A stretch of 12,727 nucleotides of DNA from Firmicutes bacterium UBA4049 (GTDB taxonomy: Bacteria; Bacillota; Desulfotomaculia; Desulfotomaculales; Nap2-2B), in the NCBI GenBank assembly GCA_002382755.1, contig DFZT01000012.1:126-12852 (forward strand). The letters run 5' to 3'. Below the pieces are notes generated by a model, which saw nothing but the letters and a program-made list of their open reading frames with translations, was not told where the DNA came from and did not search any database. The number at the start of each line of letters is the position of its first letter. The first letter of the stretch is position 1. This document shows, piece after piece, positions 1-6,840 of the stretch. The position numbers and the translations under genes are program-made.

Positions 1-54
1 ATGGTGGAGACCGAGAAGGTTCTGAGCGTCTTGATTCGGTCAATGCGTGACTAA
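1..54 (+). CDS. Four-helix-bundle (S23-like) protein, C-terminal end only
   Basis: The frame is open from base 1 to the TAA at 52-54 and gives the C-terminal tail of a gene that begins outside the window. The tail, with Leu-Ile-Arg-Ser-Met-Arg-Asp just before the stop, is what I expect at the end of the last helix of the S23/four-helix-bundle family (first known from 23S rRNA intervening sequences; related to Avd of diversity-generating retroelements). Only 17 residues are visible, so the call rests partly on the heptamer array right after the stop and on the matching gene start at the other window edge. The molecular function of standalone members is not established. Confidence 0.55.
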   Translation: MVETEKVLSVLIRSMRD

Positions 55-82
55 CAGCCTACAGCCTACAGCCTACAGCCTA
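55..82. repeat. Tandem heptamer array, 4 x CAGCCTA
   Basis: Four perfect head-to-tail copies of CAGCCTA begin at the first base after the stop codon of the four-helix-bundle gene. The unit is the reverse complement (in another phase) of the GGCTGTA unit at 12603-12651. Here the array follows the gene; there it precedes one. Arrays of this kind near S23-type genes may be ends of a small mobile unit, which is inference. Confidence 0.9.
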
Positions 83-115
83 AACAACCTGAGTAGTAAC
101 AAAAAAACACAGTAT

Positions 116-166
116 GTATTTAATAGCCCAAAAGCACGTGTTAACACCGTGCCCAAAACTAAATAC
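116..166. promoter_or_regulatory. Composite dyad upstream of the stress-protein gene
   Basis: GTATTTA (116-122) is matched by its reverse complement TAAATAC (160-166). Inside lies a second dyad, GCACG (134-138) with CGTGC (148-152), around a TGTTAACA core. It lies about 100 bases before the 263-757 gene and could be an operator or an RNA hairpin. I found no convincing -35/-10 pair for that gene; a TATAAA at 214-219 lacks a good -35. Confidence 0.3.
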
Positions 167-262
167 TAACTGTAAATAATTTCTAGTATGGGAAACCTTA
201 AGCGGTGGAAATCTATAAAAGAATTGCTAAATAATGTTTTGTAAAAGGAGGTTTAAGATTAA

Positions 263-757
263 ATGACCAAAACCGTAATTAGTACTTTTAGCTCCCGCGA
301 TTCCGCTGAAAGAGCTGTAAGTGATTTAAGAAGCAAGGGTTTTGACAAAGACATTTCGGTTCTGACCAAAGACGCCGGCCAGGGCGACGACATGAACAGA
401 GGCGACAGGGATACCACAGCTACCATGGGCGGCGGCTCGCTGACCAGAGGTACGACCACGGGAGGCATATTGGGCGGCGCTGCCGGCTTGGCTGCCAGCG
501 CGGGCGCACTAGCCATCCCCGGCATTGGGCCGATAGTGGCCATAGGGCCGATTGCGGGCCTTCTTTCAGGCGCCGTAACCGGGGGAATTGCCGGCGGCTT
601 AATCGACTGGGGCATACCTGAAGACAGAGGACATTATTTCGAAGACAAAGTAAAACAGGGCAATACTTTGGTATCTGTCCGCTCCGACGATAAAAGGGTC
701 AACGAGGCTGCCGGAGTCCTGCGCAGATTCGGTTCCTCGGACGTAGAAATTCACTAA
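263..757 (+). CDS. GSP17M/YflT-like stress protein with glycine-zipper segment
   Basis: This 164-residue protein has three parts. Residues 1-40 form a small alpha/beta domain (the VISTFSSRDSAERAVSDLR region) like the N-terminus of general stress protein 17M/YflT proteins. Residues about 66-115 are a long Gly/Ala-rich hydrophobic stretch with repeated GG and GxxxG spacing, a glycine-zipper type membrane-inserting segment. Residues about 125-164 are a charged alpha/beta tail ending in Asp-Val-Glu-Ile-His. The family is linked to general stress in Firmicutes, but its biochemistry is unknown to me. An AAAGGAGG site (244-251) lies 11 bases before the ATG, slightly far but unambiguous. The gene stands alone, with an intrinsic terminator at 779-818. 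The overlapping minus-strand open frame (259-615) is a codon-bias shadow. Confidence 0.75.
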   Translation: MTKTVISTFSSRDSAERAVSDLRSKGFDKDISVLTKDAGQGDDMNRGDRDTTATMGGGSLTRGTTTGGILGGAAGLAASAGALAIPGIGPIVAIGPIAGLLSGAVTGGIAGGLIDWGIPEDRGHYFEDKVKQGNTLVSVRSDDKRVNEAAGVLRRFGSSDVEIH

Positions 758-778
758 GACTCCCTAGAATATATTAAA

Positions 779-818
779 GGGGCAGGGTTTGTTAAAATCC
801 CTGCCCCAATTTTTTTTC
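779..818 (+). terminator. Rho-independent terminator after the stress-protein gene
   Basis: A perfect 9-bp GC-rich stem, GGGGCAGGG (779-787) with CCCTGCCCC (799-807), has an 11-base loop and is followed by AA and a run of eight T. It sits 22 bases past the stop codon. Confidence 0.92.
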
Positions 819-925
819 ACAGGTAAATATGGCTGGATAAATATATTTGGCCATAATTTTCCAAATGAAAATGCTGAATTGTAAGTCCAGAACAAACATA
901 AGAAACAGCACAGCCTCAACCAGAC

Positions 926-1783
926 TCAATTAATGCCCTTCTTACAGTCCTCATACATCTGCTTGTAAATCAGGGCGTCCTCGGCCTGCCTGCCGGCCGA
1001 TTCGCAGATCACGGTGGCGCTTATCTTCCTTTTGGCAAGAAGTTCGGCAAGCGGGCCGAACCCCGGTCCGAATTCCTCAAGGGTCGTCCAGTGCCTTTTT
1101 TCACCCCCGGCCGTAAACTCCACCGGGCTGAAGTGGATGTGCAGGTTGGCCAGCTTTTTCCTACCCAAGACGTTTTCCAGCCTGTCAAGGACCGCCTCGA
1201 ACGCCTCCGGCCTGTCGAATCCCCCCTGGCTGGCCGCGTGCAGGTGCCCGAAGTCTACAGCCGGGACAACTTCCGGTCCGGCAGCGCAGAATTCGAGCAC
1301 TTCCTCCAGGTTTCCCAGCTGCGCCGGTTTGCCGGCCGTTTCCGGCGCTATCCTGATGCCTGACCAGCCCTTTTCGGCAGCCTCCCGGACAATCTCGGCC
1401 AGCAGATCCATCGCCCTGCTTTTGGCCCCGTCCCTGTCCTTCGCCCCGCCCCCGGGGTGAAACACGACTGTGCGGGCGCCCATCCAGTGAGCGGCCCGGA
1501 GAGAATCAAAAAAGTGCTTTTTCGTTTTTTCACGCAGATCCGGATCAGCGGTCCCCAGGGTGATGTAATAGGGGGCGTGGATGCTTAAAGCGACGCCATT
1601 TTCCGCAGCCCGTTCGCCAAGCCGCCGGGCCATCTCTTCGCCGATATGAACTCCGCGCACACACTGGTACTCATATGCGTCAAGCCCCAGTTTTTTAAGC
1701 CAGAAAGGCATGTCAAGCGAGCTTTTGTGCCCCTGAAGCTGAAAAGAAGCCGGGTTTCCCGCCGGGCCGAACCGTACCTGCAT
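926..1783 (-). CDS. Endonuclease IV-like / AP2Ec TIM-barrel protein
   Basis: The 285-residue product belongs to the endonuclease IV / sugar-phosphate isomerase TIM-barrel fold. Candidate metal ligands fall close to E. coli Nfo numbering: His69 (SIHAPY), His109 (VVFHPG), Glu148 (APETAG), Asp177 and His180 (VDFGHLH), a His-x-His at 215-217, His231 and Glu261 (ICESAG). Nfo uses nine ligands for three zincs and cleaves abasic sites in DNA. Here the residue expected to match Asp229 appears to be Lys, so a divergent role (AP endonuclease-like or sugar isomerase/epimerase-like) is possible. I chose the ATG at 1783 because an AAAAGGGGA site precedes it on the minus strand; an in-frame TTG eight codons upstream lacks one. 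It is divergent from the solute-binding protein gene. Confidence 0.75.
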   Translation of the reverse strand: MQVRFGPAGNPASFQLQGHKSSLDMPFWLKKLGLDAYEYQCVRGVHIGEEMARRLGERAAENGVALSIHAPYYITLGTADPDLREKTKKHFFDSLRAAHWMGARTVVFHPGGGAKDRDGAKSRAMDLLAEIVREAAEKGWSGIRIAPETAGKPAQLGNLEEVLEFCAAGPEVVPAVDFGHLHAASQGGFDRPEAFEAVLDRLENVLGRKKLANLHIHFSPVEFTAGGEKRHWTTLEEFGPGFGPLAELLAKRKISATVICESAGRQAEDALIYKQMYEDCKKGIN

Positions 1784-1923
1784 GTATAAATCCCCTTTTG
1801 TCTTCAAATATGCCGTTTTTTGACCTTTTTATATACAGGATATTACCAATATATCCAGTATATAGTAATATAACCGTACTCTTATTTTACCATTATTTAC
1901 AGTCAAAAGGAAGGGGGACAAAA
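1784..1923. promoter_or_regulatory. AT-rich divergent intergenic region with nested dyads
   Basis: This gap must carry the promoters of both divergent genes. It holds GGATAT (1838-1843) with ATATCC (1851-1856), and an overlapping pair, ATATTAC (1840-1846) with GTAATAT (1865-1871). A TTGACC (1820-1825) resembles a plus-strand -35, but the best -10 (TATTAC, 1841-1846) is only 15 bases away. TTACCA/TAATAT (1843-1848, 1866-1871) is an alternative at 17 bases. The dyads could be alternative hairpins or a regulator site. I cannot say which promoter is used. Confidence 0.35.
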
Positions 1924-3519
1924 ATGAGAAGGTTTATAACACTGGCCGCGCTAGTTCTGGCGCTGTATTTTGTGTTTCACGGTTTCGCACGTCCGTCTGA
2001 TTTTTTTAAGACAAAAAGCGGCCAGCTTGTTTACCTGCGCCGGGAGGGCTGCCGGACTCTCGACCCGGCCCAAGCAGAAGACCAGAGTTCCGCGGGCGCC
2101 ATCCTGAATATTTTTGAGGGCCTGGTCAGATTTGAGCCGGGGAGCGCAAAGATCCAGCCCTGTCTGGCCGAATCGTGGGAAGAATCCGGCGACGGGATGA
2201 GCTGGACTTTCAAGCTCCGTCCGGGGGTTGCCTTCCAGGACGGAACACCTTTTAACGCGCAGTCGGTAAAATTCAGCGTTGACAGGCAGCTGAAGAAAAA
2301 TGGGGTCGGCCCCATTACCCAGGCCTCCTTAATATATGGGATGGTCAGGTCGGTAAATATCGTTGACAATCTCACCGTCCGTTTTGATTTGGCGTTTCCC
2401 TGCGCTCCTTTTTTAAACAACCTGGCCGTGCCTTTTGCCGCTCCGGTAGTCAGCCCCGCGGCGGTTGAAAAATACGGGCAGGACTTCTGGTTTTACCCCT
2501 CGGGCACAGGCCCGTATATTTTAAAACGCTGGAATCAGGGGCGTGAGGTTGTCTTGAAGGCAAACCCGGATTACTGGGGCAAAAAGCCTTTAACCAACGA
2601 GATTATCTTCCGGTCGGAGCCTTCGGGCGCAAAGCGGCTGAAACTGCTGTCGGACGGGAAGGCGGACGTAATCGAGGGATCTCCTGATATCAACTTAAGC
2701 GCGCTTGCAGGGAAAGGAATATCGGTCAGCCGGGTCACAGGGATGGATATCAGCTACCTTGGGTTTTACACGAATAAAAAACCTTTTAACTCCCCGAAGG
2801 TCCGGCGGGCGGCCTGCCTGAGCGTAAACCGGCCGGAACTGATCAAAACCTTTTTTAAAAACAACATGCTTATAGCGGACGGCCCTCTTCCGCCGGGGAT
2901 CCTGGCCTACGGGGAAGACAAAAAGCAGTACGCTTACGACTTAAAGCAGGCATGTGAGCTACTTAAAGAAGCCGGCTACCCGGACGGCCTGAAAATCACC
3001 CTTCTATGCTACTCGAATCCCCGGCCTTACAATCCGGCGGGAGGGCGGGAACTAGCCCGGTACTTATCGGGGCAGCTGGAAAGGGCTGGTTTCCAGACCC
3101 GGATTGTTTCCTATCCCTGGGAACAGTTCAAGAAAGCCCTTTCCCGCCAGGAGGGCGACGCCTTCATCTACGGGTGGACAAGCGAAAACTGCGACCCGGA
3201 CGATTTCTTTTACACGCTGTTTTCTTCGGCCCAGATTGCCAGCAGCCTCAACTCTACCCGCTATTCGAACCGGAAGGTCGACGCACTGCTGGTAACCGCG
3301 CAGCGCGTCGGGGACACGAGCCTGCGCACCCGCCTTTACCATGAAGCCCAGCAGCAGCTGTTCATGGACGCGCCCGCGCTGTTTTTAAACCACAGCCTGA
3401 ATATTTTATTATCCCGCCCGGCGGTTCAGGGGCTGACGCTTCAGCCCGGCGGGCTTGTATATCTAAATTCAGTAAAAAAAATAAAAACGCCCGCACGGCA
3501 AACAATTTCAAATGCATAA
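1924..3519 (+). CDS. ABC transporter substrate-binding protein, family 5 (peptide/nickel type)
   Basis: The 531-residue product is an extracytoplasmic solute-binding protein of the oligopeptide/dipeptide/nickel family (SBP_bac_5). After an N-terminal hydrophobic segment (residues 1-22) it shows the typical order of motifs. These are a Leu-Asp-Pro-Ala entry strand, a 'LAESWEESGDGMSWTFKLR' segment, 'FQDGTPFNAQSVKFSVDR', a 'GTGPYILKRW' segment, 'NPDYWG', and a late 'NSTRYSNRKVDALL' region. The start is the ATG at 1924, preceded by AAGGAAGGGGG; an upstream in-frame extension lacks a ribosome binding site and would bury the signal segment. Unusually, there is no Cys lipobox after the hydrophobic stretch, so it may be membrane-anchored or secreted rather than a lipoprotein. 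No permease or ATPase genes adjoin, so it would have to work with a transporter encoded elsewhere. Ligand unknown. Confidence 0.88.
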   Translation: MRRFITLAALVLALYFVFHGFARPSDFFKTKSGQLVYLRREGCRTLDPAQAEDQSSAGAILNIFEGLVRFEPGSAKIQPCLAESWEESGDGMSWTFKLRPGVAFQDGTPFNAQSVKFSVDRQLKKNGVGPITQASLIYGMVRSVNIVDNLTVRFDLAFPCAPFLNNLAVPFAAPVVSPAAVEKYGQDFWFYPSGTGPYILKRWNQGREVVLKANPDYWGKKPLTNEIIFRSEPSGAKRLKLLSDGKADVIEGSPDINLSALAGKGISVSRVTGMDISYLGFYTNKKPFNSPKVRRAACLSVNRPELIKTFFKNNMLIADGPLPPGILAYGEDKKQYAYDLKQACELLKEAGYPDGLKITLLCYSNPRPYNPAGGRELARYLSGQLERAGFQTRIVSYPWEQFKKALSRQEGDAFIYGWTSENCDPDDFFYTLFSSAQIASSLNSTRYSNRKVDALLVTAQRVGDTSLRTRLYHEAQQQLFMDAPALFLNHSLNILLSRPAVQGLTLQPGGLVYLNSVKKIKTPARQTISNA

Positions 3520-3581
3520 TGCGGCCAGCAATGGAAAAGATATTTTATGTAAAAAACTTCTTCGAACAAGGAGGCAAGGAT

Positions 3582-4370
3582 ATGTTCCAACAGATGCAAA
3601 ACGAATTTCAGGCTTTAAGGAACAACGTAAATTCCATTTCACAGCTGGCTTCGCATTTACAGCAGGACGAAATGGCAAATTCCGCGCACCTGCAGCACCT
3701 GCAGCAGAAAGAAATTAACGCTACCCAGAATTTGCAGCACATTGCTCATCTGGCAAGAGACCTTGAGATGGGCGTATCCAGGATCTGCAGCATGGCCCAG
3801 CAGGCCCAGACCATGGGGACATACCAGTACGGGACCCCGGGCTACACCCAGACACAGGGTTGGGCAAACACTCCTGCCATGGGAACACAGTACGGCATCG
3901 GCGGCGGCTTTGGAACCACTCAGGGTTACGGAACTCAGTTTGGTTACAGCCAGCAGCCCGGATTCGGCATGCAGCAGTTTACCGATCCCAGATCCTTTAT
4001 CACCCGGCAGGAGTACACTCCCAGCACAGCCGGATACACTCTGCAGAACAGACCGGAAAACATCGGCATGGGCACGATGTCCTCTTTCAGCCCGAGCTGG
4101 GGGACTTCTTTGAACAATAATCCAGTCTGGATGCGCCAGGATCCGTATGCGCTTAACCGGGGACTCTCCATGCAACTGACCGATCCGGCCAGCTTCATTC
4201 ACCAGACACAGTACACACCCAACCGGGCGGGTTACACACTGCAGAACACTCCTGAGAACATCGGGATGAGCGCAATAGGCGGTTCTTTTTCCTCGTTTGC
4301 GCCCTCGTTCAGCAGCTTCTCAAACCCGTACCTGAGCAGCCAGTCGGGCATAATGGGCCGTTCCTTCTAA
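3582..4370 (+). CDS. Gln/Gly/Tyr-rich repeat protein of unknown function
   Basis: I do not recognise this 262-residue protein. Residues 1-80 are Gln-rich and helical, with heptad-like spacing of Leu/Ile/Met, likely a coiled coil. Residues about 85-130 are a low-complexity Gly/Gln/Tyr/Thr region (repeated GTQYG/GYTQ-like strings). Two 31-residue repeats then occupy residues 134-164 and 200-230, each with the pattern TDPxSFI...YTPxxAGYTLQNxPENIGM. The tail is Ser/Phe-rich. There is no signal peptide or cysteine array. The composition suggests a self-associating or coat/matrix-type structural protein, perhaps spore-related, which is inference. I chose the ATG at 3582 because AAGGAGG (3568-3574) sits 7 bases before it. 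An in-frame ATG at 3519, overlapping the preceding stop, would add 21 residues and couple translation to the upstream gene. Confidence 0.65.
   Translation: MFQQMQNEFQALRNNVNSISQLASHLQQDEMANSAHLQHLQQKEINATQNLQHIAHLARDLEMGVSRICSMAQQAQTMGTYQYGTPGYTQTQGWANTPAMGTQYGIGGGFGTTQGYGTQFGYSQQPGFGMQQFTDPRSFITRQEYTPSTAGYTLQNRPENIGMGTMSSFSPSWGTSLNNNPVWMRQDPYALNRGLSMQLTDPASFIHQTQYTPNRAGYTLQNTPENIGMSAIGGSFSSFAPSFSSFSNPYLSSQSGIMGRSF
3981..4073 (+). repeat. Coding repeat unit 1 (31 codons)
   Basis: First of two in-frame direct repeats inside the Gln/Gly/Tyr-rich gene. It encodes the TDPRSFI...GYTLQNRPENIGMG unit and matches 4179-4271 without gaps. Confidence 0.85.
4179..4271 (+). repeat. Coding repeat unit 2 (31 codons)
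   Basis: Second unit of the pair, offset 198 bases (66 codons) from the first. The conserved positions are the TDPxSFI, QYTP, AGYTLQN and PENIGM blocks; nucleotide identity is lower than protein similarity, so the duplication looks old and selected. Confidence 0.85.
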
Positions 4371-4392
4371 AGCAGCAAAAGCAAAGCATAAT

Positions 4393-4439
4393 AAAGAAGG
4401 GGTTATCCCGAAAGTATGCGGGCCGCCCCTTCTTTTTTT
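4393..4439 (+). terminator. Rho-independent terminator after the repeat-protein gene
   Basis: AAAGAAGGGG (4393-4402) pairs with CCCCTTCTTT (4426-4435), continuing into a T run to 4439. The loop holds a further CCCG/CGGG pairing. It probably ends transcripts that began upstream of 1924. Confidence 0.9.
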
Positions 4440-4483
4440 GATGGCCGCCCGCTATTTCCGCGATTTTAGACATTTTATCCCCC

Positions 4484-4512
4484 TTAACAAATCCTTCCAA
4501 TCGTTTTATAAT
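4484..4512 (+). promoter_or_regulatory. Sigma-A-type promoter for the small gene at 4545
   Basis: TTAACA (4484-4489) and TATAAT (4507-4512) are exactly 17 bases apart. The predicted start of transcription, near 4519, gives a 5' leader of about 26 bases. Confidence 0.75.
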
Positions 4513-4544
4513 TCTGGAAACAAATTAAAAATGAGGTGGGAACC

Positions 4545-4787
4545 TTGTCTAAAGTTTTAAGGGAAGGAACATCTTTCAGCCAGCGTGAAGTAATCGATTT
4601 ACTCGTTGAGTTTTCAGCTTTTAAAGACCGCGTCATGAAAAAGTTCAAAGAACTGTCCCGGGAACTGGAAGGCAAACCAAACGAGCACGAGCTTTGGGTG
4701 AACTTGTACATGGTTTCCAGCGACTACTGCGAGGAAACCGCAAATAGAAGGGCAAAGCAAGAAACCCTGCTTCAAAAAATATCCTAG
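4545..4787 (+). CDS. Small hypothetical protein, 80 aa
   Basis: I do not recognise this product. It is an 80-residue, mostly helical, charged protein with no signal peptide, membrane segment or metal-binding motif. A central KFKELSRELEG stretch may form a short amphipathic helix, and one Cys lies near residue 59. I prefer the TTG at 4545 because GAGGTGG sits 5-6 bases before it. The in-frame GTG at 4536 overlaps that site and has no ribosome binding site of its own. A near-consensus promoter and codon usage like the neighbours support a real gene. It stands alone between a terminator and the tRNA-Ala gene. Confidence 0.6.
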   Translation: MSKVLREGTSFSQREVIDLLVEFSAFKDRVMKKFKELSRELEGKPNEHELWVNLYMVSSDYCEETANRRAKQETLLQKIS

Positions 4788-4843
4788 GCTCAAGGAATTG
4801 GTTTAACGGCATAGCTCAAGGAATACATAGCTTAATGAATAGA

Positions 4844-4872
4844 TTGCTCCCGGGCTTTCCCCGTGTTATAAT
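4844..4872 (+). promoter_or_regulatory. Promoter of the tRNA-Ala gene
   Basis: A perfect TATAAT (4867-4872) lies 17 bases after a partial -35, TTGCTC (4844-4849). Transcription would start about 5 bases before the mature tRNA end at 4884. Confidence 0.7.
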
Positions 4873-4883
4873 CAATGAGTCGC

Positions 4884-4959
4884 GGGGACATAGCTCAGCT
4901 GGGAGAGCGCTAGAATCGCACTCTAGAGGTCGGGGGTTCGAATCCCCCTGTCTCCACCA
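4884..4959 (+). tRNA. tRNA-Ala (anticodon CGC)
   Basis: The 76-base cloverleaf folds completely. The acceptor GGGGACA pairs with TGTCTCC and includes the G3:U70 wobble that marks alanine tRNAs. The D stem is GCTC/GAGC, the anticodon stem CTAGA/TCTAG with loop ATCGCAC (anticodon CGC, reading GCG), and the T arm GGGGG-TTCGAAT-CCCCC. The CCA end is encoded. Identity follows both from the anticodon and from G3:U70. Confidence 0.96.
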
Positions 4960-4970
4960 TAATTTGTCCG

Positions 4971-5003
4971 AAAACCCTTGTATATCTATATCAAGGGTTT
5001 TTT
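4971..5003 (+). terminator. Rho-independent terminator of the tRNA-Ala gene
   Basis: AAAACCCTTG (4971-4980) pairs with CAAGGGTTTT (4992-5001), and the stem merges into a T run. It lies 12 bases past the CCA end. Confidence 0.88.
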
Positions 5004-5070
5004 GAGATCTTTATAGGGGTTTAACGCTGGTTGCGGGCAGGTTTCTGATAAAACGGAGGGAACAGAGCGG

Positions 5071-6435
5071 ATGAGCGCAGATCAACTGATTCAGCGGCAG
5101 AAAAAATTTTACAGTAGCGGAATCACGAGAGACTATCATTATCGAATCGATAATTTGAAAAAACTCAAAAAAGCGATCCAGCAAAACGAGAAAGCGATCA
5201 CGAGCGCGCTTTATAAAGACTTAAACAAATCCGAATTTGAAAGCTATATGAGTGAAATCGGATTGGTCTATGAGGAGCTCAACCACGCAATTAAGAACCT
5301 TAGAAAATGGATGAAGCCTGAACAAGTACGAACACCAATCACGCTATTCCCTGCAAAAAGCGTGATACAAAAAGAACCTTATGGCTGCGTATTGATTATC
5401 TCAGCCTGGAATTATCCATTTCAACTGGCCTTCGCTCCTCTAGTGGCCGCAATTGCGGCAGGGAACTGCGCAATTGTAAAGATGTCTGAATTGGCGCCGG
5501 CCGCGTCGGTGATCAATACCCAAATCATTTCGGATACCTTTAGTACAGAATATGTGGCTGCTGTAGAAGGCGGGGTCGATATGACGACCGAACTGCTTGC
5601 CCGCCCGTTTAATTATATCTTTTTCACCGGAAGTCCGGCCGTAGGCAAGATCGTTATGAAAGCTGCGGCTGAGAATCTGGTTCCAGTCACGCTTGAGTTG
5701 GGCGGGAAGAGTCCGTGTATCGTGGATGAATCAGCCGCACTCAATCCAGCCGCCAAAAAAATCGTGTTTGGAAAATACTTAAACGCCGGGCAGACATGTA
5801 TAGCTCCGGATTATCTGCTCGTTCAACGCGACGTAAAGCAGCGGTTGGTTATTGAACTGGAAAAAGCAATTAAAAAGATGATTCCGGACGCGTTGAATAA
5901 TCTTCAGTATCCCAAAATTATAACAGCGCGGCATTTTGATCGGTTGATCCGGCTGATGAGCGGCGCAAACATTATCTCCGGGGGCGGTTATGACTGCGAT
6001 AAATGCAAAATCGAGCCAACATTGGTTGACGGGGTAACGTTTGACCATCCGGTAATGCTGGAAGAGATCTTTGGTCCTATTCTGCCGGTTCTTACTTTTT
6101 CTGATCTAAACGAAGCGTCGGAATTAATCAGTAGGAACTCTCATCCGCTCGCTTTATACGTGTTTTCAGAAAACCAGCGAAATATCAACAGCATTCTAGA
6201 TCAAGTCCCCTTTGGCGGAGGATGCGTAAACGATATCCTATTACATATTTCTTCAACGTACCTCCCATTCGGCGGCGTAGGCAGCAGCGGCATGGGCAGC
6301 TACCACGGGGAATATGGATTTGATGCGTTTACGCATCAAAAGGGAATTGTTCGGAAATCAAAATGGTTGGATATGCCGATGCGTTACCAACCATTTCCCA
6401 GCGATTTGAAGATGTTAAAACGTTTTATTCATTAG
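5071..6435 (+). CDS. NAD(P)-dependent aldehyde dehydrogenase, class-3 / AlkH-YwdH type
   Basis: The 454-residue product is a full-length aldehyde dehydrogenase, oxidising an aldehyde to the carboxylic acid with NAD(P). The motifs are in order: SAWNYPF with Asn114, Lys137 in the cofactor site, the GSxxVG dinucleotide turn (residues 187-192), LELGGKSP with the general-base Glu209, and NAGQTC with the nucleophile Cys243. Length (about 450, without the N-terminal extension of 500-residue classes) and the C-terminal LPFGGVGxSGMGxYHG block fit the class-3-like group acting on medium or long aliphatic or aromatic aldehydes. GGAGGG (5055-5060) precedes the ATG by 10 bases. The gene stands alone after a terminator, and I saw no clear promoter. 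By eye it is more AT-rich than its neighbours, so acquisition by transfer is possible. Substrate cannot be named. Confidence 0.93.
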   Translation: MSADQLIQRQKKFYSSGITRDYHYRIDNLKKLKKAIQQNEKAITSALYKDLNKSEFESYMSEIGLVYEELNHAIKNLRKWMKPEQVRTPITLFPAKSVIQKEPYGCVLIISAWNYPFQLAFAPLVAAIAAGNCAIVKMSELAPAASVINTQIISDTFSTEYVAAVEGGVDMTTELLARPFNYIFFTGSPAVGKIVMKAAAENLVPVTLELGGKSPCIVDESAALNPAAKKIVFGKYLNAGQTCIAPDYLLVQRDVKQRLVIELEKAIKKMIPDALNNLQYPKIITARHFDRLIRLMSGANIISGGGYDCDKCKIEPTLVDGVTFDHPVMLEEIFGPILPVLTFSDLNEASELISRNSHPLALYVFSENQRNINSILDQVPFGGGCVNDILLHISSTYLPFGGVGSSGMGSYHGEYGFDAFTHQKGIVRKSKWLDMPMRYQPFPSDLKMLKRFIH

Positions 6436-6633
6436 CGGTCTTCGGCTAAAGAGCTTATATATAATTATATAATGTTAAGAATAATCCTCAATTCAAGTAA
6501 CTACTCAGCCACCCTATCAGAATAAAAAATAATACTGCCTGCTGATCATGTAGACTGTATGATGGACAACCCTTTACTTATAGATGCATGGATTGCGAAA
6601 AGCAGGCGCAGAGCATGCTTTAAGGAGACTTTC
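6436..6633. promoter_or_regulatory. Intergenic region before the ywbE-trpBA operon
   Basis: Nearly 200 bases without a gene. It has two TATAAT hexamers in an AT-rich block (6460-6465 and 6468-6473) but no good -35 at the right distance. I saw no T-box, no TRAP-like or Trp-codon leader peptide, and no clear terminator for the upstream dehydrogenase. An in-frame ATG at 6559 would lengthen YwbE, but it lacks a ribosome binding site. Confidence 0.3.
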
Positions 6634-6840
6634 ATGGACGGAAAAGAACGTACGAATCTTAAACCGGGAACACGCGTTTTGATTATTCAAAAACAGGATC
6701 AGCGAAGCGGAAAAACAACCGAAGGGGTGGTTGAAACCATTCTCACCAGAACGGCCGTTCATCCCCACGGCATAAAAGTCAGACTTGTCGGCGGCCTGGT
6801 GGGAAGGGTCAAGCAGATCATTCCTGAAGGAGAGCATTGA
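6634..6840 (+). CDS. ywbE: YwbE family protein
   Basis: The 68-residue product matches the small YwbE family (DUF2196) of Firmicutes over its full length. The signature is a VLIIQKQDQRSGKTTEG strand-turn-strand followed by an HPHGIKVRL segment and a GLVGRVKQI end. The predicted fold is a small beta barrel of the kind seen in nucleic-acid-binding proteins; the molecular function is unknown. I set the start at the ATG at 6634, behind AAGGAG (6622-6627), rather than at 6559, because the family begins here. The TGA stop shares one base with the next ATG (TGATG), so it is translationally coupled to the ArsC/Spx-like gene. Confidence 0.9.
   Translation: MDGKERTNLKPGTRVLIIQKQDQRSGKTTEGVVETILTRTAVHPHGIKVRLVGGLVGRVKQIIPEGEH

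Noticed and set aside
55..82. CRISPR array
   Set aside because: The units are 7 bases with no spacers and no cas genes; these are simple tandem repeats.
3657..4202. Minus-strand 181-codon frame within the repeat-protein gene
   Set aside because: The plus frame has a clear ribosome binding site, in-frame protein repeats and a terminator; the minus frame has none.
6559..6633. Upstream start extending YwbE by 25 residues
   Set aside because: The extension lacks a ribosome binding site, and the family begins at the AAGGAG-preceded ATG at 6634.
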